DNA of 41,917 nucleotides from an uncultured Oscillospiraceae bacterium. Its GTDB lineage: Bacteria; Bacillota; Clostridia; Oscillospirales; Oscillospiraceae. The notes under the pieces were generated by a model. That model searched no databases, was not told the origin of the DNA, and saw only the letters and a program-made list of their open reading frames with translations. The position numbers and the translations under genes are program-made. The DNA lies in assembly GCA_944385365.1 (NCBI GenBank), contig CALWWW010000020.1, positions 1-41,917 on the forward strand, read 5' to 3'. Below are positions 35,020 to 41,917 of the stretch, one piece after another. Numbering within the stretch: the first letter of the stretch is position 1; each line of letters opens with the position of its first letter.

Positions 35020-36657
35020 TTAGTGGGTTGTTTGGGCTTCTACGAGACGACCGCGGCAATATCGCTCCCGGAGCACCGGCTTTTCGATCTTGCCGGTGGG
35101 ATTGCGGGGAACCTTGTCGAAAATGATTTTTCTCGGGCGCTTGTACCGGGGCAGCTCGGCGCAGAAAGCGTTGATCTCCTCCTCGGTGCAGGTCTGGCCC
35201 TCGGCCACCTGGATGATGGCGGCGGCGATTTCGCCAAGACGGGGGTCCGGCAGGCCGATGACGGCCACATCGGAGATTTTTTCGTTGCGGCGCAGGAAGT
35301 CTTCGATCTGTACCGGGTACAGGTTTTCGCCGCCGGAGATGATGACGTCTTTTTTCCGGTCCACCAGATAGTAGAAGCCGTCCTCGTCTTTGCGGGCCAT
35401 GTCGCCGGTCCACAGCCAGCCGTCGTGGAGGACCTCCGCCGTGGCTTCCGGGTTTTTGTAGTAGCAGACCATGACGCCGTCGCCGCGGAGGGCCAGCTCG
35501 CCCACCTCGCCGTCGGGCACGTCGTTGCCCTGCTCGTCTACGATGCGGGCTTCCCAGCCGAAGCCGGGCTTGCCGATGGCGCCCACCTTGTCGATGTTCT
35601 CCACGCCCAGATGGACCGCGCCGGGGCCGATGGATTCCGAAAGGCCGTAGTTGGTGTCGTACTGGTGGTGGGGGAACAGCTTCATCCACCGGTGAATCAT
35701 GCTGGGCGGCACCGGCTGCGCGCCGATGTGCATGAGCCGCCACTGGTCCAGCATGTAGTGGCCCAGGTCAATGCGGCCCGACTCGATGGCTTCCAGCAGG
35801 TCCTGACACCAGGGCACCAGAAGCCAGACGATGGTGCATTTTTCCTCGGTGACGGCCCGGAGAATCCACTCAGGCTTGACGCCCCGCAGCAAAACGGCCT
35901 TGCTGCCGGAGTAGAGGGAACCGAACCAGTGCATTTTCGCGCCGGTGTGGTACAGGGGCGGAATGCAGAGGAACACGTCGTCCCGTGTCTGGCCGTGGTG
36001 GGCCTGTTCCGTGCGGCAGGCGGCCACCAATGCCCGGTGTTTATGTAAAATGGCCTTGGGAAAACCCGTGGTGCCGGAGGAAAAGTAGATGGCCGCGTCG
36101 TCGGTCTCGTCCAGGGCCACCGGGGGCGCGCTGGAGGAACAGAACGTCACCAGACGGCAGCAGTCCTCGGCGTACTGGGGCACATCCCGGCCCACATAGA
36201 ACAGCAGCTTGACGCCGGGGATACTGTCGATGATGGGGTCCATGCGGCTGACAAATTCGGGACCGAAGACCAGCACCGACACGTCGGCCAGATCGAGACA
36301 GTACTGGATTTCATCGCTGGAATAGCGGAAATTCATGGGAACGGCGATGCAGCCCGCTTTGAGAATACCGAAGTACAGGGGCAGCCATTCCAGGCAGTTC
36401 ATCAGCAGAATGCCGACTTTTGTACCTTTCTGCAATCCGCGGCTCAGCAGCAGATTGGCGAAGCGGTTGGCCTTGCGGTCGAAGTCCCGCCAGGTCATTT
36501 CGCGGCGGTAGGGGGCGTCGGGGCGGGCGCTTTCAATCAGGCTGAAATCCCGCCAGGTGACGGCCTTGTCCCGTTCTTCCGAGGGGTTGATCTCCACCAG
36601 AGAGACCTCGGAGCCGTAGAGCCGCGCGTTGCGCTCCAAAAATTCCGTAATGACCAT
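35020..36657 (-). CDS. AMP-binding acyl-CoA synthetase, probably aryl-acid specific
   Basis: A 545-residue adenylate-forming ligase. Motifs: IYFSSGTTGFPKAILHKH (AMP loop), DTNYGLSESIGPG, LWTGDMARKDEDGFYYLVDR, ISGGENLYPVQIEDFL, and the catalytic lysine at about residue 523 in RNPTGKIEKP. The start at 36657 was chosen because TAAGGAGAC lies 10 nt upstream and because the ATG at 36750 falls inside the riboswitch. An odd feature is a short N-terminal duplication, TWRDF occurring twice about 27 residues apart. It is the first gene of the T-box operon and the second CoA ligase in it; the two may serve different acids. Confidence 0.9.
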   Translation of the reverse strand: MVITEFLERNARLYGSEVSLVEINPSEERDKAVTWRDFSLIESARPDAPYRREMTWRDFDRKANRFANLLLSRGLQKGTKVGILLMNCLEWLPLYFGILKAGCIAVPMNFRYSSDEIQYCLDLADVSVLVFGPEFVSRMDPIIDSIPGVKLLFYVGRDVPQYAEDCCRLVTFCSSSAPPVALDETDDAAIYFSSGTTGFPKAILHKHRALVAACRTEQAHHGQTRDDVFLCIPPLYHTGAKMHWFGSLYSGSKAVLLRGVKPEWILRAVTEEKCTIVWLLVPWCQDLLEAIESGRIDLGHYMLDQWRLMHIGAQPVPPSMIHRWMKLFPHHQYDTNYGLSESIGPGAVHLGVENIDKVGAIGKPGFGWEARIVDEQGNDVPDGEVGELALRGDGVMVCYYKNPEATAEVLHDGWLWTGDMARKDEDGFYYLVDRKKDVIISGGENLYPVQIEDFLRRNEKISDVAVIGLPDPRLGEIAAAIIQVAEGQTCTEEEINAFCAELPRYKRPRKIIFDKVPRNPTGKIEKPVLRERYCRGRLVEAQTTH

Positions 36658-36697
36658 AAGTGTTCGTCTCCTTACCAGTGTTGTTCCGGCAGAGAAC

Positions 36698-36727
36698 AAA
36701 AAACGCCCTCTGCCGCAAGAGCAGAGG
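36698..36727 (-). terminator. T-box regulatory terminator
   Basis: On the minus strand CCTCTGC (36727-36721), 7-nt loop, GCAGAGG (36713-36707), GCG, then six T (36703-36698). It lies directly downstream of the T-box sequence and 40 nt before the acyl-CoA synthetase start. The T-box antiterminator would compete with it. Confidence 0.85.
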
Positions 36728-36960
36728 ACGAGAAAATCCCGTGGTACCACCTCAATTTACCGTCGATGACGGCCTCATGGAGCCCCGCAGGCCCCTGCGC
36801 TGTAACGGGCGACCCGTCGGCGTCTACTGAAAAACCTGTTCGACGCCGCCGCTCCGAAGGGTATTCCCCCAACGGCTCCCGACTGCCTCGCACCATACGG
36901 CAGCTCTCTGGACGGTCCTCCGGAGGGGTACTTTGCTTCCTCATCGCGTTTTGCTATTAG
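36698..36960 (-). promoter_or_regulatory. T-box riboswitch, apparent tyrosine (UAC) specifier
   Basis: A transcriptional T-box leader that senses uncharged tRNA. On the minus strand: Stem I base GCGATGAGGAAG with AGTA loop (about 36946-36931), distal AGAGAG and GGTGCGAG elements, specifier loop GGAA-TAC-CC followed by CTTCGGAGC (specifier 36863-36861), Stem III CCGTC-ATC-GACGG (36772-36760), T-box AGGTGGTACCACG (about 36752-36740) and the terminator. The antiterminator bulge reads TGGT, whose last base would pair with discriminator A, as in bacterial tRNA-Tyr or tRNA-Phe, not G as in tRNA-Trp. The T-box itself is clear; the UAC reading depends on my fold of the specifier loop. Confidence 0.88.
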
Positions 36961-36994
36961 ATTGACTTTATCACATTTACCTGCTAAAGTCAAT
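36961..36994 (-). promoter_or_regulatory. promoter of the T-box operon inside a perfect dyad
   Basis: On the minus strand TTGACT (36993-36988), 17 bp, TAAAGT (36970-36965). The same span is a perfect 10-bp inverted repeat, ATTGACTTTA (36961-36970) and TAAAGTCAAT (36985-36994), with a 14-bp centre. It covers both hexamers, as an operator would. The -35 contains the TGA stop codon of the thioesterase gene at 36990-36992. Confidence 0.65.
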
Positions 36995-37418
36995 GGCCTG
37001 GAAAGAAATTCTCGGTCTTTTTTTCGGTGATAAAGCCGTTGACGGTCATGGAAGCCACATGGGTGCCCACATCGTCGGTGAAATCGACGACATAGTGGCA
37101 GGTGGTGCGGCCGGAGCGGACACAGGAGGCCGTGGCCGTCAGAATTTTGCCACGGGCCGGGGCAAAATAGGTGATATCATGCTGGAGGGAGATGGTGACC
37201 CGCTCGGAAAAACTGTTGGCGGCCACGGCAAAGGCCAGATCCCCCAATGTAAAGATGGCGCCGCCCTGGGGGGTTCCGGCGGCGTTGCAGTGGCGGGGCT
37301 CCAAAATCAGCTGACAGACGGACCGGCCGGGGGCGGCGTCCACGATGGTCACGCCGGTGACCTCGGAGGCGAACCGGTCGGCCTTGAAAAATTCCTGGAT
37401 TTCGGCAAGAGTGGGCAT
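36990..37418 (-). CDS. PaaI-family hotdog acyl-CoA thioesterase
   Basis: A 142-residue hotdog-fold thioesterase. The family core is CNAAGTPQGGAIFTLGDLAFAVAANS (about residues 47-72) with the active-site acid in LGDLAF, followed by ISLQHDITYFAPARGKILTATA. PaaI enzymes hydrolyse phenylacetyl-CoA and related aryl-CoAs, rescuing CoA. The start at 37418 follows AAAGGAG 8 nt upstream; longer frames run into repeat DNA. It lies just upstream of, and parallel to, the arylacetate operon, and its stop codon is inside that operon's -35. It may read through into the T-box leader. The substrate is inferred from context. Confidence 0.85.
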   Translation of the reverse strand: MPTLAEIQEFFKADRFASEVTGVTIVDAAPGRSVCQLILEPRHCNAAGTPQGGAIFTLGDLAFAVAANSFSERVTISLQHDITYFAPARGKILTATASCVRSGRTTCHYVVDFTDDVGTHVASMTVNGFITEKKTENFFPGH

Positions 37419-37536
37419 GGAATTGGCTCCTTTCGGTGGGGACGGTATGGATGGAATGACAAGGTATTGCAGGGACATGCTCCCGCCGTGTTCGGTACGG
37501 ATTCGCCCCGGTGCTCCGGTGAATGACGGTTTGCAC

Positions 37537-37858
37537 CGCCGGGGGCACACACAGGTGCCCCCCTACAAACACGAACCAACTGCCCTACTTCTCGTAGGGC
37601 GGGACCTATGTGTCCCGCCGCTGGTACGTACTGACGGGGAAATAAGGATGGCCCCCGGACACCGCCCCACAAGGGCGGGCACGGGGGCCATGGCCTTGCG
37701 GCCGGGGGTTCCGCCATCTGCGGATGGCGGTTTGGGACGATGGGAGATTTCGCGCCGTGCGCGGCGCGGGAGTTTCGCCCGCTGCGGCGGGCGACCGGGG
37801 CTTTGCCCCTGGACCCCACAATTTTTTTGTAAAAAAATTGACTAAAAACTTTTAACTT
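37537..37858. repeat. intergenic hairpin mosaic, block F
   Basis: Downstream of asnS. GGGGGCAC-ACACAG-GTGCCCCC (about 37541-37562), GGCGGGAC...GTCCCGCC (about 37597-37618), long hairpin 37648-37691 (ATGGCCCCCG...CGGGGGCCAT), 20-nt hairpin CCGCCATC-TGCG-GATGGCGG (37711-37730), two 18-nt units at 37751 and 37776, GGGGC-TTT-GCCCC, then a T-rich hairpin CAATTTTTTTG/TAAAAAAATTG. Relative to other blocks the outer pair of the 20-nt hairpin and the second pair of the T-rich hairpin are changed on both sides. Positions 37419-37536 hold no recognisable feature. Confidence 0.85.
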
Positions 37859-37865
37859 TGGGTGC

Positions 37866-39260
<1,395 letters not shown>

Positions 39261-39291
39261 AGTATATACCCTTACTTTCGTAATAATTTAT

Positions 39292-40299
39292 TTACAGTAA
39301 TGTCACACCGGCAGCTTCACAGCCCTTGTGGGTTTCCTCGTCCCACAGGCTGCACTGGACCTCGCCGATGTGGCAGGTGCCGATCATCTGCATGCACAGA
39401 CGGGACTGGCCGATGCCGCCGCCCATGGTCAGGGGCAGCTTGCCCTCCAGCAGCATCTTGTGGAAGGGCAGTTCCCGGCGGTCGTCGCAGCCGGCCAGGG
39501 TCAGCTGACGGTCGAGAGATTCGGGGCTGACGCGGATGCCCATGCTGGACAGCTCAAAGGCCCGGCCCAGCACGTCGTTCCACACCAGCAGGTCGCCGTT
39601 GAGCTGCCAGTCGTCGTAGTCGGGGGCGCGGCCGTCGTGGGGCTTGCCGGACTTCAGCTTGCCGCCGATCTGCATGAGGAACGTGGTGGGATGGTCCTTG
39701 ACAAAGGCGCTTTCCCGTTCGGAGCCGCTCAGGTCCGGATACAGGTCCTCCAGCTCCTGGGTGGTGACAAAGGTCACATTGCGGTCGATGGTGGTATGGA
39801 GACTGGGAAACGCCACGCCAAGGGAATCGGCGGTGTCGCAGATGGCGGCCACAATGGCCCGGACGGTGGATTGCAGATAGGGAATGGTCCGGTCCTCATC
39901 GGTGATGACCTTTTCCCAGTCCCACTGGTCCACATAGATGGAGTGGATGTTGTCCACCTCTTCATCCCGGCGAATGGCGTTCATGTCGGTGTACAGGCCC
40001 TTGCCCTCCCGGAAGCCGTAGCGCAGCAGCGCCAGCCGCTTCCACTTGGCCAGGGAGTGGACCACCTGGGCGTTGGCGTGGACGTCGGGAATGTCGAAGG
40101 ACACGGGGCGTTCCACGCCGTTCAGATTGTCATTGAGGCCCGAATTTTCCGCCACGAACAGCGGCGCGGACACGCGGCGCAGATTCAGGGCATTGCAGAG
40201 GTTTTGCTGAAAGGTGCTTTTGATGAATTCGATGGCCCGCTGCATCTCATAGCCGGACAGCGGGGGCCGGTATCCCTGCGGGATGATCAGTTTGCTCAT
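39292..40299 (-). CDS. asnA: aspartate-ammonia ligase (asparagine synthetase A)
   Basis: A 335-residue ammonia-dependent asparagine synthetase with a class II synthetase-like core. It begins KLIIPQGYRPPLSGYEMQRAIEFIK and contains LRRVSAPLFVAENSGLNDNLNG, SIYVDQWDWEKVI, and the C-terminal LTMGGGIGQSRLCMQMI. The length matches known AsnA (about 330). It is the first gene of asnA-asnS, with its own promoter and a hairpin leader suggesting attenuation. AAAGGGG lies upstream of the start. Confidence 0.96.
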   Translation of the reverse strand: MSKLIIPQGYRPPLSGYEMQRAIEFIKSTFQQNLCNALNLRRVSAPLFVAENSGLNDNLNGVERPVSFDIPDVHANAQVVHSLAKWKRLALLRYGFREGKGLYTDMNAIRRDEEVDNIHSIYVDQWDWEKVITDEDRTIPYLQSTVRAIVAAICDTADSLGVAFPSLHTTIDRNVTFVTTQELEDLYPDLSGSERESAFVKDHPTTFLMQIGGKLKSGKPHDGRAPDYDDWQLNGDLLVWNDVLGRAFELSSMGIRVSPESLDRQLTLAGCDDRRELPFHKMLLEGKLPLTMGGGIGQSRLCMQMIGTCHIGEVQCSLWDEETHKGCEAAGVTLL

Positions 40300-40315
40300 A
40301 ATCGGTACCCCTTTG

Positions 40316-40364
40316 ACAAAAACTCGCGGCGCGGCAGCGCCGCAATGCTGTTTCCAACATTCTC
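40316..40364 (-). promoter_or_regulatory. two-hairpin leader with terminator-like stem before asnA
   Basis: Minus strand from the predicted start: hairpin AATGTTG-GAAA-CAGCATT (about 40361-40344), then GCGGCGC-TGCC-GCGCCGC (40343-40326), then GAG and five T (40322-40318). The second hairpin with its T-run looks like a terminator placed between promoter and gene. No T-box consensus is present, so the antitermination signal, if any, is unknown. Confidence 0.5.
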
Positions 40365-40367
40365 CTT

Positions 40368-40396
40368 AGTATACGATATTCTGCCCGTTTTTACAA
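40368..40396 (-). promoter_or_regulatory. sigma-A promoter of asnA-asnS
   Basis: On the minus strand TTGTAA (40396-40391), 17 bp, TATACT (40373-40368). The -35 begins 5 bp after the stop codon of the upstream membrane-protein gene. Confidence 0.65.
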
Positions 40397-40400
40397 GCCC

Positions 40401-41318
40401 TCAATGGGGGTCCGGCGGCAATTCCAGCAGTTCCAGCAGATATTCCCGCGCTTGCAGGGCGGTTTTCAGGTGGTAATTGCAGACAAAATCGATTTCCTCC
40501 GTGCTCTTGCGTCCGGTAAAGTCCGGCAGCGTCAGACCCAGTGCTTCCAGACGGCGGCGGTTATCCTCGTCGGGGATGCCCGGCAGGTCCAGGGTACACA
40601 GGGCCGATAATTCCTGTTCCATGCGGTCGGCCAGCTGGAACAGGCTCCGCAGAAAGCATAAATCCCGGTCGTGGGCCTCCCTGCGGCGGAAGTGCTGGCG
40701 GCGGAAAATGTCCAGTTCCACATCCAGCGCCCGCAGGTCCGTCACCATGGGGGTCAGGTCCGGCGTCAGATCGCAGACAAACCGCTGTTCCAGACAGGCG
40801 GGGACGGCATCGGCCAGCTTGTGCAGGAGACTGGTCACCCGATGGCGGTTGTTGTAGGGCTTGATCAGCATATTGACGGCCAGGGCCACCACGAGACCGA
40901 TGGACGTGTCAATGAGCCGGAAGCCCAGGGCCGCAATGGGTCCGTCGCCGCCGGTGTTGACACAGACGGACAGCACGATAATTGCCGTCAGGGACACGGC
41001 ATAATAGAGCTTGAAAATGCCGCACAGGGCCAGAGCCACCAGGACGCCGCCGCCGATGAGCAGCACCGACGGGGTGGGGTCGATGACCAGCAGCAGCATA
41101 CTGACGATGCCGCCGAGGATGACGCCGACGAATTGGGTTTTGGCGGCGTCCAGGGATTCCCGCAATGTCCGGGCCATGGCCACCACGGCGCCCAGGCCCG
41201 CAAAGATGGGGCTGTAGGAGTTGAACAGACGGGCGATGGCCAGGGCGATGGTGACGGCCAGGGCGGTTTTGAACATCCGCAGACCGATGTGAAGATGGAG
41301 CTTCTGGTGACGTTTCAT
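40401..41318 (-). CDS. aromatic-acid-exporter-like (ArAE/FUSC) membrane protein
   Basis: A 305-residue protein. The N-terminal half has about four to five membrane helices (MFKTALAVTIALAIARLFNS, FVGVILGGIVSMLLLVID, VLLIGGGVLVALALCGIFK, LTAIIVLSVCVN, SIGLVVALAVNMLIKP), followed by a helical cytoplasmic C-terminal half (VTSLLHKLADAVPACLEQ...). This is the layout of the ArAE_1 family related to aromatic acid exporters. The start at 41318 is supported by GGGAGG 6 nt upstream; longer frames enter repeat DNA. The substrate is unknown. Nearby aryl-acid genes make aryl-acid export a possibility, but the gene is not in that operon. Confidence 0.82.
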   Translation of the reverse strand: MKRHQKLHLHIGLRMFKTALAVTIALAIARLFNSYSPIFAGLGAVVAMARTLRESLDAAKTQFVGVILGGIVSMLLLVIDPTPSVLLIGGGVLVALALCGIFKLYYAVSLTAIIVLSVCVNTGGDGPIAALGFRLIDTSIGLVVALAVNMLIKPYNNRHRVTSLLHKLADAVPACLEQRFVCDLTPDLTPMVTDLRALDVELDIFRRQHFRRREAHDRDLCFLRSLFQLADRMEQELSALCTLDLPGIPDEDNRRRLEALGLTLPDFTGRKSTEEIDFVCNYHLKTALQAREYLLELLELPPDPH

Positions 41319-41463
41319 GGAGCCTCCCTTCCCAGAGCGTGGAACGCTTCTGTCTATACCATACCATACCGACCGGAAAAGGCAAGGATATATTTGTGAA
41401 TTTTGTATGACCAATAGGATACCCCAAACGAGGAAAATGTTGCACGGCAGAAAGATACACGCC

Positions 41464-41917
41464 CCGCCGCCGGTACGCACCATCGACGATTACTGCACCG
41501 ATGGGTTCCACCGTGTAGGGCGGGGGCTTGCCCCCGCCGCTGGTACCGGGTACGATTGCGCCGCCATGCACGGAAAAACGGTACCGGGTACTGCCGGGAC
41601 GATGTGGGCATCGTCCCCTACATTCCTGAACGGACTGCCGATATGGAATGTAGGGCGGGACCTGTGTGTCCCGCCGCCGGTACGCGCTATCGATACCCGG
41701 TGTACCGATGGGTTCCACCGTGTAGGGCGGGGGCTTGCCCCCGCCGCCGTGCCGCACCACGCCCGGTGCGGTGCTTTTTAATCGACCGCGCCAGCGGTCA
41801 CCACACTTCTTCACTTTTCACTATTCTATCTTACTTTGACAAAAGGCCGCCGTCCGCCACCCCGTGATGGGGTGGGGACGGCGGCCTTACGGCTTCGCCG
41901 TGGGGATTGCGCCATCT
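41464..41917. repeat. intergenic hairpin mosaic, block G (cut by window end)
   Basis: No gene is supported. Two copies of GGCGGGGGC-TT-GCCCCCGCC (about 41518-41541 and 41724-41746), GGGACGATG-TGGG-CATCGTCCC (about 41598-41619), GGCGGGAC...GTCCCGCC (about 41653-41674), long hairpin 41843-41888 and the first half of the 20-nt hairpin at 41909. About 75 bp around 41690-41765 nearly match 14072-14147 in block C. Positions 41319-41463 hold only the unassigned upstream region of the exporter-like gene. Confidence 0.8.

Noticed and set aside
36658-36750. ATG at 36750 as start of the acyl-CoA synthetase
   Set aside because: It falls within the T-box sequence and upstream of the regulatory terminator.
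40297-40400. T-box leader upstream of asnA
   Set aside because: Looked for GGGTGGTACCGCG-type and Stem I motifs; none are present, and the leader is only about 60 nt.

Overview
The window looks like a chromosomal segment of a GC-rich, anaerobic, low-GC-phylum (Firmicutes/Clostridia) gut bacterium, most likely of the Oscillospiraceae (Flavonifractor/Lawsonibacter/Oscillibacter-like). The reasons are a CUT2 sugar transporter with YesM/YesN-type regulation, a PyrK/PyrD-type dihydroorotate dehydrogenase together with PyrB/PyrI, a selenium-type xanthine dehydrogenase, an indolepyruvate:ferredoxin oxidoreductase, a T-box leader, strong AGGAGG ribosome binding sites, and GC-rich hairpin mosaics between operons. 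Family placement is inference from gene content only. No tRNA, rRNA, CRISPR array, phage or transposase gene was found.

Layout. (1) 271-8625, minus strand: a response regulator, a sensor histidine kinase and a membrane-anchored sugar-binding protein, followed by a CUT2 ABC importer (ATPase, permease, lipoprotein binding protein). This is a three-component regulatory system next to the transporter it probably controls. (2) 9221-17172: xdhABC (minus), a MocA-like cytidylyltransferase (plus), and a single-chain selenium-dependent-type xanthine dehydrogenase (minus), together a purine/hydroxylase module with its cofactor enzyme. (3) 17290-21596: gapA, a DUF2089 zinc-ribbon protein, and an ECF sigma factor with its probable membrane anti-sigma factor. 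(4) 21830-27533, minus: the de novo pyrimidine operon pyrC-pyrK-pyrD-pyrF-pyrE-pyrB-pyrI from one strong promoter with a very short leader. (5) 28149-36994, minus: a seven-gene operon (acyl-CoA synthetase, sodium:solute symporter, iorA, iorB, paaK, ACT protein, aminotransferase) behind a T-box riboswitch whose specifier reads as UAC (tyrosine). A PaaI-type thioesterase lies just upstream. (6) 37866-41318, minus: asnA-asnS and an aromatic-acid-exporter-like membrane protein.

The most interesting system is region 5. Uptake, CoA activation, ferredoxin-dependent reductive carboxylation and transamination would convert aryl acetates into aromatic amino acids. A tyrosine T-box switches genes on when the amino acid is scarce, so the leader argues for salvage biosynthesis and against amino-acid fermentation.

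The second striking feature is a family of intergenic mosaics in seven blocks (about 1-240, 8681-9215, 13664-14475, 21602-21805, 27604-28148, 37537-37858, 41464-41917). In five blocks (six arms) the mosaic abuts the 3' end of an operon through a conserved TTAAAAGTTTTACTCG-like sequence. Within them are strings of 18-nt hairpins with a constant TGCG loop, repeated with an exact 25-bp period, whose stems differ between copies while staying complementary. That pattern implies selection on structure. Gene-dense regions are otherwise ordinary, with short or overlapping gene junctions.
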